DNA of 64,000 bases from VXYK01 sp965214565 (GCA_965214565.1 OZ243951.1:620001-684000), one strand, 5' to 3'. Positions 17,347-26,717 are shown, counted from the stretch's first letter. The notes: generated from the sequence alone by a model not told the origin. Program-made: numbers and translations.

Positions 17347-17736
17347 ATGAACCAGTTTCGTATGGGAGAAGCAGCGCAATTGTTGGGCGTGAGCGTCGAT
17401 ACAGTTCGCCGCTGGGCGGACCAGGGACGGGTCGAGACCCAACGCACGCCGGGCGGACAACGAGAAATAGCCGGGTCGGAACTAGCCCGCCTGGCACTCG
17501 AACTCGCAGAAACACCGCACGATGAAACCCGCTCCGTGTCAGCGCGCAACCGGTTCCCCGGGCTGGTGACCCGGGTGGTTCGCGACACCGTGATGGCCCA
17601 GGTTGAGATACAGGCCGGACCTCACCGAGTCGTGTCGCTCATCTCGACAGAAGCAGCCGACGATCTCGGCCTCGAACCCGGAGTGAGGGCCGTGGCCTCG
17701 ATCAAGTCGACCGCAGTCATAATAGAACGAGCCTGA
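17347..17736 (+). CDS. MerR/excisionase-type HTH regulator with molybdate-binding TOBE domain
   Basis: A 129-residue protein. Residues ~5-45 are a winged helix-turn-helix (MGEAAQLLGVSVDTVRRW, then TPGGQREI). Residues ~65-128 form a mono-TOBE (MOP) domain (NRFPGLVTRVVRDTVMAQVEI, ending KSTAVIIERA) that binds molybdate or tungstate. The stop overlaps modA (TGATG), so it is the first gene of the molybdate operon and probably controls it by sensing intracellular molybdate. ModC in this operon lacks its usual C-terminal TOBE domain, so this protein may be the only TOBE sensor here. The dyad at 17316-17340 is its likely binding site. Confidence 0.88.
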   Translation: MNQFRMGEAAQLLGVSVDTVRRWADQGRVETQRTPGGQREIAGSELARLALELAETPHDETRSVSARNRFPGLVTRVVRDTVMAQVEIQAGPHRVVSLISTEAADDLGLEPGVRAVASIKSTAVIIERA

Positions 17737-18530
17737 TGGCCCGGACCCCCGAGAAGCTGATATCGGTGATCGCGCTGGTGTGGGTGCTCTGCGCATGTTC
17801 ATCCGACAACGGTGAAACCGTGATCTTTGCCGCGTCATCGCTGGCCGCGGTCACCAACGACATCGACGCTGCGCTCGAAGCCGAAGACCACGACCCGCCC
17901 GAATGGGTGCTGGCCGGAAGCTCCCGACTCATCGCACAGGTCCGCGACGGAGCAAGACCCGACATCATCCTCTCCGCCGACGACACACAACTGACAGAGA
18001 TCCTCGGTCTGGGTTACGTCGTGGTGGATGAACCGCGGATAACCAACCGGCTGGTGTTGGCGGTGGCCGACGGCAACCCCGCAGAAATAACCAGCATCAA
18101 CGACCTGGGCCTGGACGCACCCCTGATCGGGCTGTGCGCTCCCGAAGTCCCCTGCGGCGCCACCGCGCTGCGGATCGCCACCGAGTTCGGTATCACCATG
18201 CGCCCCGACACAGCCGAAACCAACGTCCGCGCCCTGGCACACAAACTCGCCAACGGGGAACTCGACGCCGGACTCGTCTACGCCACCGACGCCCGCAGCC
18301 TTGGACTCCAGACGATCGCCGACCCCCGGATCGCCGACAGCGCCGACTGTTCCAACCCGGCAGTCACGCACTACGGAATCGCCGCGCTCACCCCCACCTC
18401 CACCGGCAATGCCTCCGCTGGTGACGCCTCCTCCGACTTTGACGAAGGGCGCCCGGAAGTACAAGTCGAGCAGTACCTGCCGACCGAGGCACTGCAACGA
18501 GGCGGCTTCGAACTGGGACACTGCCGATGA
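17736..18530 (+). CDS. modA: Molybdate ABC transporter, substrate-binding lipoprotein
   Basis: A 264-residue protein. The N-terminal hydrophobic segment ends in a lipobox-like LCACSS (Cys ~21), so it is lipid-anchored outside the membrane. The ModA fold begins VIFAASSLAAVTNDI, with AGSSRLIAQVRDGARPDIILSAD providing oxyanion ligands and a later DAGLVYATDA. It delivers molybdate or tungstate to ModB. It is translationally coupled on both sides (4-base overlaps). A low-complexity insert at ~227-243 (TSTGNASAGDASSDFDEG) is unusual. Confidence 0.9.
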   Translation: MARTPEKLISVIALVWVLCACSSDNGETVIFAASSLAAVTNDIDAALEAEDHDPPEWVLAGSSRLIAQVRDGARPDIILSADDTQLTEILGLGYVVVDEPRITNRLVLAVADGNPAEITSINDLGLDAPLIGLCAPEVPCGATALRIATEFGITMRPDTAETNVRALAHKLANGELDAGLVYATDARSLGLQTIADPRIADSADCSNPAVTHYGIAALTPTSTGNASAGDASSDFDEGRPEVQVEQYLPTEALQRGGFELGHCR

Positions 18531-19312
18531 TCGGCTTTCGGCGCGCCCCAGTAACGCTGCTGGTCCCGGCGACGCTGGCCGTTGCGCTGCTGGTCGTTCC
18601 ACTCGTGGGACTGCTGCAGCGCGCTCCGTGGTCATCGCTGGGCTCTCGACTCGTCGACGGAGCGGTCCTCGAAGCCGTGCGGATCTCGCTCATCGTCAGC
18701 TTAAGCGCGGCGGGACTCTGCCTGGTTCTGGGTCTGCCGCTGGCGTGGGTTCTGGCCCGAGTCGACTTGCCGTTCCCCAGGCTCGTGCGGGCCGTGGTGC
18801 TTCTGCCCATGGTCCTGCCGCCGGTTGTGGCTGGAACGGCCCTGCTGTTCGCTCTCGGCCGTCGTGGTCTCGTGGGCCAGTGGCTCGACAACTGGTTCGG
18901 CGTGACACTTCCATTCACGACGGCCGGCACGATCCTGGCCGCAACCTTCGTCTCTCTGCCTTTCTTCGTCACAACTGTCGAGAGCGCTCTCGTCGCACAG
19001 GGACGCGACCTCGAAGAGGCTGCCGCGGTCAACGCCGCAGGGCCGATGACAGCTTTCACAACGGTCACCGTACCGTCGATTCGAGGTGCGATCGGTGCCG
19101 GTCTGGCGCTCGGCTGGGCCCGCGCGCTCGGCGAGTTCGGGGCCACGATCACCTTCGCGGGAAGCCTGGGCGGGCGCACCCGCACGCTGCCCCTGCAGAC
19201 GTTTCTGGCCCTCGAATCCGACCCCGAGTCCGCGGTGGCGATCAGCGTGCTGCTGCTCGCCGTCAGTCTCGGAGTGCTCATAGCCCTGCGCGGCAGGTGG
19301 CTGACCCGATGA
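18527..19312 (+). CDS. modB: Molybdate ABC transporter permease
   Basis: A 261-residue membrane protein with about five to six helices and the binding-protein-dependent permease EAA loop (EEAAAVNAAGPMTAF...GAIGAGLALGWARALGEFG). The ending GEFGATITFAGS is typical of ModB. ATG 18527 overlaps the modA stop, and its own stop overlaps ATG 19309 of modC. It forms the transmembrane channel for molybdate. Confidence 0.92.
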   Translation: MIGFRRAPVTLLVPATLAVALLVVPLVGLLQRAPWSSLGSRLVDGAVLEAVRISLIVSLSAAGLCLVLGLPLAWVLARVDLPFPRLVRAVVLLPMVLPPVVAGTALLFALGRRGLVGQWLDNWFGVTLPFTTAGTILAATFVSLPFFVTTVESALVAQGRDLEEAAAVNAAGPMTAFTTVTVPSIRGAIGAGLALGWARALGEFGATITFAGSLGGRTRTLPLQTFLALESDPESAVAISVLLLAVSLGVLIALRGRWLTR

Positions 19313-19998
19313 GCGCCGAAGCTCGTTCGCCGGGGCCCGTCCAGATCGAGGTTCGCGGAATGGTGGTACGTGAAGACTTCACGATGTCGCTCGATACTGT
19401 GTTCGACCACGCACGCACCGCAGTCGTAGGCCCCAACGGCGTCGGCAAGACCACCCTGCTGCGCCTGATCGCAGGGCTCGAACGGCTCGAGGCCGGGGAG
19501 CTCAAGATCGACGGGCGGGTCGTCGACGACGGCTCGTCGACATTCATCGCCGCCCATCAGAGAGGCGTGGCTGTGGCGTTCCAAGACCACCGGTTGTTCG
19601 GTCATCTGCGGATCATCGACAATGTGGCCTATCCCCTGCGTCGAGCAGGACTGAAACGGGCCGCTGCGCGTGAGCTGGCAGCCGGCCACCTCGCCTCGGT
19701 CGGCCTCACCGGAGTCGCGGTCTCCCGACCCGCACAACTGTCGGGCGGTCAACGGCAGCGGGCCTCCATCGCCCGGGCACTCGCCACGCCCGCTCAGGTC
19801 CTTTTGCTCGACGAGCCGCTGGCCTCCGTCGACGACCAGAGCCGCACAGCCCTGCGAGACCTGTTGACCAACGCCGACCACCGCACAGTCGTCTGGGTAA
19901 CCCACGACCCCGACGACGCCAAATACGCCGACACCACCATCACCCTCACATCAGACAACACGCTGGCCGGCACCGCCGCGGCTAACTCCACGAACTAG
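19309..19998 (+). CDS. modC: Molybdate ABC transporter ATPase, lacking the C-terminal TOBE domain
   Basis: A 229-residue ABC ATPase: Walker A GPNGVGKTTLL, Q-loop VAFQDHRLFGHL, signature LSGGQRQRASIARAL, Walker B VLLLDEPLASVD, switch THDPDDA. ATG 19309 gives a 4-base overlap with modB; the open frame upstream of it is antisense-like noise over modB. Typical ModC has ~350 residues with a C-terminal TOBE pair; this one stops right after the ATPase core. The stop sits where a foreign-looking fragment of a short-chain dehydrogenase begins, so the tail could have been lost by recombination, although short ModC-like ATPases also occur naturally. Confidence 0.88.
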   Translation: MSAEARSPGPVQIEVRGMVVREDFTMSLDTVFDHARTAVVGPNGVGKTTLLRLIAGLERLEAGELKIDGRVVDDGSSTFIAAHQRGVAVAFQDHRLFGHLRIIDNVAYPLRRAGLKRAAARELAAGHLASVGLTGVAVSRPAQLSGGQRQRASIARALATPAQVLLLDEPLASVDDQSRTALRDLLTNADHRTVVWVTHDPDDAKYADTTITLTSDNTLAGTAAANSTN

Positions 19999-20126
19999 AC
20001 GGCGCTCTGCTCTTTCTGGCCTCCGATGCCTCCAGTTTTGTGACCGGCGCCATCCTCCAGGTCGATGACGGCTGGACCGCCTTCCAATCCCAAGCCGGGG
20101 ACGGAGCCCGAGCAGTTGGGGACTAG
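19992..20126 (+). pseudogene. Fragment of a short-chain dehydrogenase C-terminus
   Basis: Forty-four codons plus stop in a frame other than modC read LDGALLFLASDASSFVTG, then AILQVDDGWTAF, ending at TAG 20124-20126. This is the standard C-terminal end of SDR enzymes (ALFLASDASS.VTG..L.VDGG). A stop just upstream (19983-19985 in that frame) shows that no intact SDR gene is present. It is a scar of a deletion or insertion between modC and livG. Confidence 0.65.
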
Positions 20127-20153
20127 GAGCCCGGCAGGCAGTACGTTGGCGGG

Positions 20154-20909
20154 GTGACACTGCTGGAGGCCAGAGGGCTGTCGGTTGAGTTCGGGGGCGT
20201 GGTCGCGCTCGACAACGTCGACCTCGACCTCGAAGCGGGAACCCTGACCGGCCTGATCGGGCCCAACGGCGCAGGCAAGACCACTTTCATCGATGCTGTG
20301 ACCGGCATGGTCGAGAGCCGCGGGCACGTGTTGTTCAGCGGCGCCGACATCAGCCATGACGCGCCCCACCAACGAGCCGCAAAAGGGCTGCTCAGAACTT
20401 TCCAGACGCTTGAGTTGTTTGAAGACTTGACCGTGGAGCAGAACCTGCTGGCCGCCGCCGAGCGGACCGGCTTGTGGCAGTTCATCGGTGACGCAGTGCG
20501 TCGGGGGGGACGGACGCCGGACAACCCGGTCGTCGACCAGTCTCTCGAACTCGTCGGGCTGAGCGACGAACGCCGGCGACTGCCCGCAGAACTAAGCCAC
20601 GGGCAACGACGACTCGTCGGCCTGGCGCGCGCGCTCGCTGCCAGCCCGAAACTACTGCTGCTCGACGAGCCGGCCGCGGGACTCGACTCGAACGAGAGCC
20701 TCATCCTCGGACAACAGATCCACGCGATCGCCGAGACGGGAGTCACCGTCCTGCTCGTCGATCACGACATGAGCCTGGTACTCGACGTCTGCGAAGTCAT
20801 CACCGTGCTCGACTTCGGCAAGATCATCGCCTGCGGCTCGCCCCAGCAGATCCAAGACGACCCTGCTGTGGTGGCGGCCTACCTCGGCACCGTCGCGCAG
20901 CATCCGTGA
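20154..20909 (+). CDS. livG: HAAT ABC transporter ATPase, LivG type
   Basis: A 251-residue ATPase: Walker A GLIGPNGAGKTTF, Q-loop LLRTFQTLELFEDL, signature LSHGQRRLVGLARAL, Walker B LLLLDEPAAGLD and switch DHDMSLVLDVC, then the LivG-type ending DDPAVVAAYLGT. GTG 20154 is the start. The stop overlaps the next ATPase gene. With livF, livK and livHM further on it completes a five-component importer. The last two are separated from it by an oppositely oriented oxygenase gene. Confidence 0.88.
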   Translation: MTLLEARGLSVEFGGVVALDNVDLDLEAGTLTGLIGPNGAGKTTFIDAVTGMVESRGHVLFSGADISHDAPHQRAAKGLLRTFQTLELFEDLTVEQNLLAAAERTGLWQFIGDAVRRGGRTPDNPVVDQSLELVGLSDERRRLPAELSHGQRRLVGLARALAASPKLLLLDEPAAGLDSNESLILGQQIHAIAETGVTVLLVDHDMSLVLDVCEVITVLDFGKIIACGSPQQIQDDPAVVAAYLGTVAQHP

Positions 20910-21649
20910 CCACCACCCGACCAGCGGAAGCCGCACGGCCGAAACCCGCATTGAGCCTTGCCGGAGTAGACGCCGGATACTTCGGCGTGCCAGTGGTGCG
21001 CGGCCTCAACCTTGAAGTCGTGCCCGGTGAGATCGTCGCGGTTCTCGGGCCCAACGGCGCGGGCAAGACCACAACTCTGCGAACCGTCTCGGGGCTGCTC
21101 CCCCTGCTCGGCGGGACCATAGAGGTGCTCGGAGAGCCGACCGACAGCCGTCGCCCCCATCATCTGCCTCGCCGGGGAGTGTGCCACGTTGCCGACGACC
21201 GTTCGCTGTTCGAGGGGTTGACCGTGCGCGAGAACCTTCGCCTGGCACCCGGACTGCGTCGCCGACACCGCGCCGCCGCCTACGAACGCGCGGTTGACAT
21301 CTTCGCTGCCCTCGCCCCCCTGATGGATCGGCAGACGGGCCTGCTGTCAGGGGGCGAACAGCAGATGCTGGCCCTGGCCCGAGCGATCGTCAGCGGGCCC
21401 CGCCTGCTGCTGCTCGACGAGCTGAGCCTGGGACTCGCGCCGGTGATCGTCGAGGAGATACTGCCCGTCGTGCGCCGCGTCGCCGATGAGGAGAACACGG
21501 CGATCGTCATGGTCGAACAACATGTCCAGCTGGCTCTGCAACTCGCCGACCGAGCCGTGGTCATGGCCAAGGGGTCGATCGTGCTGGAAGGGGACGCCGC
21601 CGATCTTCGCGCCGACGTGTCCGCAATCCAGGCCAGCTATCTGAGCTAG
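20906..21649 (+). CDS. livF: HAAT ABC transporter ATPase, LivF type
   Basis: A 247-residue ATPase: Walker A AVLGPNGAGKTTTL, signature LSGGEQQMLALARAI, Walker B LLLLDELSLGLAP, and VEQHV at the switch position. GTG 20906 overlaps the livG stop by four bases. It pairs with LivG to energise uptake of the same substrate. The 21-residue N-terminal extension before the core is Ala/Pro/Arg-rich. Confidence 0.88.
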   Translation: MTTTRPAEAARPKPALSLAGVDAGYFGVPVVRGLNLEVVPGEIVAVLGPNGAGKTTTLRTVSGLLPLLGGTIEVLGEPTDSRRPHHLPRRGVCHVADDRSLFEGLTVRENLRLAPGLRRRHRAAAYERAVDIFAALAPLMDRQTGLLSGGEQQMLALARAIVSGPRLLLLDELSLGLAPVIVEEILPVVRRVADEENTAIVMVEQHVQLALQLADRAVVMAKGSIVLEGDAADLRADVSAIQASYLS

Positions 21650-21685
21650 CCGCCCGCTACCAGGTGCCGTCGGCGGCATCGGCCC

Positions 21686-23041
21686 TCAGCGTGCAAGCCA
21701 GGAGCCGTGAGCACCGTAGGGAACCCGCCGTGGCGTGAACACCCGTGCCACCGGCGGTCCGCTGAAGTTCTGAGCATCGATGATGCGCAGTTCGCTGCGG
21801 TCCTTGGTCGGGTCGTAGGTGAACAGCATCGCCCAGCCGTCGTCCTCGGCCGAATCAGCTTCGCGCGGAACGAAGAGCGCCTCGCCTCCCGTCACAGGTC
21901 CCAGGTCGTGCACCTCGACTGCACCGCTCGTCAAGTCGTACTTGTAGATCTCGGTGCCCATCTCAGGATTGTGGGGGTTGTTGCCGAGTTGCATCGTGTA
22001 GCCGTAGCGGGCAGGCAGGCCCAGACGGCGATCATCGACACGGGCGAAGTCGGATTTGCGTGAGTCGATCTCAACTTCGGAAACAGTGCCCGCGCTCAGA
22101 TCGATCGTCCAACGCCACAGCGACGCCTTAGCCGAGATGTCGTCGAAGCCACCCCTCATCGCCCGCTCCGCGCGGCATACGGTCAACACGATGCGGTCAT
22201 CCTCTTCATGCGAGTTGACCGGGTGGAACACATAACACGGTTCAATGTCGAACCAAACCACATCGGCATCGGTGCCGGTGCGGGGCATCACTCCGAGGCG
22301 AGCACCGTTGTCGGGATTCCAATAGAACGGACTCTCGCCCTTGATGGCCAGTTCCAGATCGAAACAGACCGGAAGGTCCATCCACACGACATAGTTCTCA
22401 GTGATGTTGAAATCGTGCATCATCACACCGGTCGGCAGTGTGATCGGTTCGCTCTGCACCAACTCCCCGCCAGCCGAGAAACGGTAGTAGCGCAGGTACT
22501 CCGGTCCCAGAACGTTGTACCCGAACGCCAACATCTCACCGGTCGTCGGACAGATCTTCGGGTGGGCGGTGAACGCGCCGGCGAGGCGGTCACCAAACGT
22601 CTGCACACCGACCGTGTTGAGCTGTGTGTCGATCTCCCAGGGATAGTGGACTTCCTCGAGCGCCAGGATCCGCCCCGCGTGCGCCACGACATGGGTGTTG
22701 GCGGGCGAAGCAACCGGGTCCAGCGACACGCTCGTCCCGCCCGCCTCAAAGTACGGTGTGCGCACATAGCGATTGCGGTAGGACGCCCGGCCCTCGTCCA
22801 GGTCGATCGCGTGGATCATCCCGTGACCGAAGAACCAGTGGTCGCTCTCTCCGTTGACGGGGTTGAATCCGTTGCGCAGATACAGACCGTTGAGCTCTTC
22901 GGGGATCGTCCCCTCGACCTCCAGGTCGCCGATGTCCAGTTCATCGGTGACCGGCGCGAAGTTGCCGTTCAGGTGCCATCGGGGATCGGCCTCGGCGGTG
23001 CTGACGGAGCTAGTGGAGCGGTCGTCTTCGGTGATAGTCAT
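21686..23041 (-). CDS. Carotenoid-cleavage-oxygenase family enzyme (RPE65/CCD/stilbene dioxygenase)
   Basis: A 451-residue seven-bladed propeller enzyme that cleaves a conjugated double bond with non-haem iron. The four iron histidines are visible in AHPKICP, MMHDFNIT, YVFHPVNSHEED and AHGSWLA, and LYLRNGFNPVN marks the N-terminal blade. ATG 23041 is preferred over the upstream start at 23071 because TTGAGGGAC precedes it. The family includes carotenoid, apocarotenoid and lignostilbene dioxygenases, which sequence alone does not separate. It lies between livGF and livK of a HAAT importer, in the opposite orientation, suggesting that the imported or produced compound is its substrate or product. 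Confidence 0.88.
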   Translation of the reverse strand: MTITEDDRSTSSVSTAEADPRWHLNGNFAPVTDELDIGDLEVEGTIPEELNGLYLRNGFNPVNGESDHWFFGHGMIHAIDLDEGRASYRNRYVRTPYFEAGGTSVSLDPVASPANTHVVAHAGRILALEEVHYPWEIDTQLNTVGVQTFGDRLAGAFTAHPKICPTTGEMLAFGYNVLGPEYLRYYRFSAGGELVQSEPITLPTGVMMHDFNITENYVVWMDLPVCFDLELAIKGESPFYWNPDNGARLGVMPRTGTDADVVWFDIEPCYVFHPVNSHEEDDRIVLTVCRAERAMRGGFDDISAKASLWRWTIDLSAGTVSEVEIDSRKSDFARVDDRRLGLPARYGYTMQLGNNPHNPEMGTEIYKYDLTSGAVEVHDLGPVTGGEALFVPREADSAEDDGWAMLFTYDPTKDRSELRIIDAQNFSGPPVARVFTPRRVPYGAHGSWLAR

Positions 23042-23136
23042 GTTGTCCCTCAATTCGAATCGGCTTGTCAATCCTAGACCATTGGGTTAACACTGTTAAG
23101 TGACTCAGGAAATTCGCGGGAAACGGAGTTGTTAGA

Positions 23137-24657
23137 GTGCCCAGAGTGCCGAAGTCGCAACCCATCCGCGTACTGATCGCCTTGACAGCGATGGCCCTGC
23201 TCCTCGCCGCTTGCAGCGAACCATTGGACGACAGCTCCGGCACCGACAGTCCCAACACTTCGGCAAGCTCCGGTTCCGACGACACCGACTCCGAGCGCAA
23301 CGCCGACCCGACACCGACAACGGACGGCGACCTGGCACCTGCACCGGACAGCGAATCCGCGAGCGATGCTGGGACCGACAGCGGAAGTGACACCGACGCC
23401 GGCCCAGACGACGACACCGCCACGGCCCAAGGTGCCCAACCCGAAGCTGACCCGGTCCCCGACGACGGCAGCATTGTCTGGCAACACCGGGGCGAACCCT
23501 GGTTCCTGGGCACGATCCCCTCCACGGCGGTCGCCGCCGACACGAGTCTGGAACCAATAAAGATCGGCATGATCAACCAGGAGGATACGCCCATCGGCTC
23601 GTTCCCCGAAGTGCGCTTCGCGGCCGAAGCTGCCATCAACTGGATCAACGCCGAACTCGGCGGGGTCGATGGCCACCCCCTGGAGTTTCACTGGTGCATA
23701 ACCCCGTTCAGCCCCGAACAGTCCCAGGTCTGCGCCCAGGAAATGGTGCAGGAAGGGGTGGTCGCCCTGGTTGGCGGGATCAACGTGATGAGTCAGGCGT
23801 CGTTCCCGATCCTCGAGCAGAACGGCATTGGAGTCGTCGGCGGAATCCCCGCGGGACTCACCGAACAACGCAGCGCATACAGTTTCACCTTCTCCGGCGG
23901 ATCGGCGGGCGGTCTCGCCGCGTTCATGAAACATGCGGCTGACAACGGCGCTGAGAAGGCCGTGATCGCCTACGGCGAGTTCGACGCCTTCGAGGTGGCC
24001 GCAGCCGACTACGGGGCGGTCGTTGGCGAACACCTCGGGATCGACGTGAAGCTGGTGCGGTTCCCGGTGATCGCCGCAGACTTCCTGCCGGTCCTGAACC
24101 AAGCCATCGAGTTCGAAGCCGACGCAGTGGTGATCGCCGCCGCAGACAGCTCCTGTGTGAGCATCATGGACACCTTCAAAGAACTCGAGATCGACGCCCA
24201 GCTCTACCTGGTCGGAGCATGCGCCGCTGATCATGTGATCGAAGCCGCAGACGGCGCCAACATCGGCGTGGTGTTCAACTCCGAGGGTCCCCCCGACGAC
24301 GATGACATTGAGGGCACGCTGTTCGACGAAGCCACCAACCGGTACAACACCGGGCCAGCCCAGGCCGCCGGAACCGTCGGGTTCAGGGGAATGATGAACC
24401 TCTACGGCGTACTCGTGGAGCTCGGTGCCGATCAGATCAACAGCGAGGCGATCATCGACAGGCTTCGCCAATCCGTCGACCACGAGAGTTTCTGGGGCCA
24501 CCCCTACACCTGCGACGGCCGACAGGTGCCCGGACTGCCGGCCCTGTGCGCCCCGCAACAGACCCTGTTCGAGATGGAATCCGTCGGCGAGGTCGAGTAT
24601 GTGAGCGGCTGGATCGACACAGCCGAACTGTTCGCCGCCAGCGGTGCGGGCTCGTAA
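23137..24657 (+). CDS. livK: HAAT ABC transporter substrate-binding lipoprotein (LivK-like)
   Basis: A 506-residue protein. A signal peptide with lipobox LLAAC (Cys26) is followed by an ~80-residue Asp/Ser/Thr/Glu-rich linker, then a periplasmic-binding-protein type 1 fold from about residue 140 (KIGMINQEDTPIGSF, then AAINWINAELGGVDG). The C-terminal part has FWGHPYTCDGRQVPGLPALC. GTG 23137 follows ACGGAG. The long acidic linker presumably spaces the binding domain away from the membrane and is unusually long for this family. It captures the ligand for the LivHM permease encoded 70 bases downstream. Branched-chain amino acid specificity is not established; aromatic or acid ligands are equally possible. 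Confidence 0.85.
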   Translation: MPRVPKSQPIRVLIALTAMALLLAACSEPLDDSSGTDSPNTSASSGSDDTDSERNADPTPTTDGDLAPAPDSESASDAGTDSGSDTDAGPDDDTATAQGAQPEADPVPDDGSIVWQHRGEPWFLGTIPSTAVAADTSLEPIKIGMINQEDTPIGSFPEVRFAAEAAINWINAELGGVDGHPLEFHWCITPFSPEQSQVCAQEMVQEGVVALVGGINVMSQASFPILEQNGIGVVGGIPAGLTEQRSAYSFTFSGGSAGGLAAFMKHAADNGAEKAVIAYGEFDAFEVAAADYGAVVGEHLGIDVKLVRFPVIAADFLPVLNQAIEFEADAVVIAAADSSCVSIMDTFKELEIDAQLYLVGACAADHVIEAADGANIGVVFNSEGPPDDDDIEGTLFDEATNRYNTGPAQAAGTVGFRGMMNLYGVLVELGADQINSEAIIDRLRQSVDHESFWGHPYTCDGRQVPGLPALCAPQQTLFEMESVGEVEYVSGWIDTAELFAASGAGS

Positions 24658-24727
24658 CCCCAACATGTCGGACTGTCAGCCGCGGCGATCCCGGCGTCTG
24701 TCGTAGCGGGCTGGTAGACCCGATGGC

Positions 24728-26707
24728 GTGAGCGGACACCTCTCCAACCTGTTGCTCGGCCTCGGGAGCGGAGCGGTGATCGCTGCGTTAGCGGTCGGCG
24801 TGGTGGTCACGCACAGAGCCAGCAACGTGATCAACTTCGCCCACGGTGCACTCGGCACCTACCTGGCTCTCGTCTACTACGAGTTCCGGGCAAGCGGAGA
24901 GATCGTACAACCGCTGCTGATCCCGTTCGTGCCCGAGCGGTTCGGACTCCTGGCGCGCCCCACGGTGGCCAGCGCCTTCGCCATAGTGATGGTGCTGGCC
25001 GCAATCGTGGGCGCGCTCTGCTACCTGCTGATATTTCGTCCCTTGAGACTGGCACCACCGCTCGCTCGAATCGTTGCATCGCTGGGACTGATGACCTACC
25101 TGATCGGCATGATGGCGCTGCGCTTCTCAACCCTGTCGTCCGCAACCCTCAACCTCGACGGTCCGCTGCCGACCGACATCGTGGAGATCGCAGGCGTCCG
25201 CAACATCGCCGACCGCTACTGGTTGTCTGTCATCGTGGTGCTTGCATCGTTGGGCGTATGGGCGCTCTATCGATTCAGCAACTTCGGACTGTCGACCAGA
25301 GCGAGCGCCGAGAGCGAGACCGGGGCTGTGCTGGTCGGGATCTCCGCTGATCGGATCGGTGTCGTCAACTGGATGTTGGCCACGACGCTGGCCGGCGCAG
25401 CAATGATTCTTGCCGCGCCGATCACGAGAATAGAACCGACCACAACACCGCTGCTGATCGTCGCCGCCCTCGGTGCCGCACTGCTGGGCCGATTCCGATC
25501 AATCGGTGTGAGTGCCGCTGCCGGATTCGGGATAGGGATGCTGCAATCCGAACTGCTTCACGCACAGTCGGAGTGGGACTGGTTGCCGGCGATCGGCTTG
25601 CAGCAGGGCTTGCCCTTCGTCCTGGTGATGCTGACCCTGACAATGCGCGGTGACCGCCGGATCCAGCGGGGTGAGTTGCGATCGAACATCACCCCTCCCA
25701 CCGCGCCAGAACCTCGCCTGGCTATGCCGATCACGGCCCTCGTGGTGCTGAGCGGTGGCGTCGCACTGTTCCTGCTCGGCTCGCAGTGGCGACTCGGTAT
25801 CATGCTCTCAGCCATCGCCGCGGTGATAACCCTGTCGGTTATCGTGCTCACAGGCTTCGTCGGTCAGATCTCCCTGGCGACTTTCGCGTTGGCGGGAATC
25901 GCGGCTTTCAGCATGGTACGCGCACAGGACGAACTCGGCCTCGGGTTTCCCGTCGCGCCCCTGCTGGGCGTGGCGGTTGCTGTGACGCTCGGAACCATTG
26001 CCGGTCTACCGGCGATACGCATACGTGGACTGACCCTGGCGATCGCCTCGCTCGCTGCTGCGGTCGCGGTAGAGGAACTGGTGTTCAAATGGCGCTGGTT
26101 CACCGGGGGGCTCGGGGGCTCTGTCGTCGAACCCGCTCAGCTCGCGGGCCTCGACTTCAACATCCAAGCGATCGGCGCGGACTACCCGAGGGCCGCATTC
26201 GGAGTGCTCACGCTGGTGGTGCTGGCCGGGTCGATGTGGCTCGTCGTCAACCTCAGGCGCAGCGCAACGGGACGCCAATGGCTGGCAGTGAGGGCCAACG
26301 AACGAGCCGCTGAGGCAATCGGCATATCCGCGGTACGAGTCAAGCTGAGCGCCAACGCAGTGGCCGCCCTGCTCGCCGGTGTCGGCGGGACGCTATTGGC
26401 CTACCAGCAGCAATTCGTGTCGGCTGCGTCTTTCGGTGCTCTGGACTCCCTGGTCGTCGTGGCGATCGCCTACTTGAGCGGGATCGCCGCGCCGGTTGCC
26501 GCGCTCGTAGCAGGGGCAATCACCGAGGGCGGGCTGTTGACAGTCACCCTCGACCAGTTCAACGACGATGCCTCCAGCTACCAGTTCGCCCTCAACGGCC
26601 TGCTGTTGATGGTCGTAGCGATCAGGTTCCCGTCTGGGATCACGGGTGCACGGCAGAAGACGACCACGACGCCAGGCAGAGCCGAAGAAATTGGGGCAAG
26701 AATATGA
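24728..26707 (+). CDS. HAAT ABC transporter LivH-LivM fusion permease
   Basis: A 659-residue membrane protein. Residues ~1-300 are LivH-like (NVINFAHGALGTYLAL, then LLGRFRSIGVSAAAGFGIG). Residues ~325-640 are LivM-like (GFVGQISLATFALAGI, then PAIRIRGLTLAIASLA, and NERAAEAIGISAVRVKLSA). The two halves are normally separate genes. Start GTG 24728. It forms the channel for the LivK ligand and would use LivG/LivF at 20154-21649. The gene lies 10 bases before a TetR regulator. Confidence 0.88.
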   Translation: MSGHLSNLLLGLGSGAVIAALAVGVVVTHRASNVINFAHGALGTYLALVYYEFRASGEIVQPLLIPFVPERFGLLARPTVASAFAIVMVLAAIVGALCYLLIFRPLRLAPPLARIVASLGLMTYLIGMMALRFSTLSSATLNLDGPLPTDIVEIAGVRNIADRYWLSVIVVLASLGVWALYRFSNFGLSTRASAESETGAVLVGISADRIGVVNWMLATTLAGAAMILAAPITRIEPTTTPLLIVAALGAALLGRFRSIGVSAAAGFGIGMLQSELLHAQSEWDWLPAIGLQQGLPFVLVMLTLTMRGDRRIQRGELRSNITPPTAPEPRLAMPITALVVLSGGVALFLLGSQWRLGIMLSAIAAVITLSVIVLTGFVGQISLATFALAGIAAFSMVRAQDELGLGFPVAPLLGVAVAVTLGTIAGLPAIRIRGLTLAIASLAAAVAVEELVFKWRWFTGGLGGSVVEPAQLAGLDFNIQAIGADYPRAAFGVLTLVVLAGSMWLVVNLRRSATGRQWLAVRANERAAEAIGISAVRVKLSANAVAALLAGVGGTLLAYQQQFVSAASFGALDSLVVVAIAYLSGIAAPVAALVAGAITEGGLLTVTLDQFNDDASSYQFALNGLLLMVVAIRFPSGITGARQKTTTTPGRAEEIGARI

Positions 26708-26717
26708 TGGTGCGCAA

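Noticed and set aside
18388..19905. Minus-strand ORF of 505 codons across modABC.
   Set aside because: Shadow of three well-supported genes; composition is typical antisense of GC-rich DNA.
23074..24666. Minus-strand ORF of 530 codons.
   Set aside because: Antisense of the LivK-like gene, whose lipobox and fold are clear.
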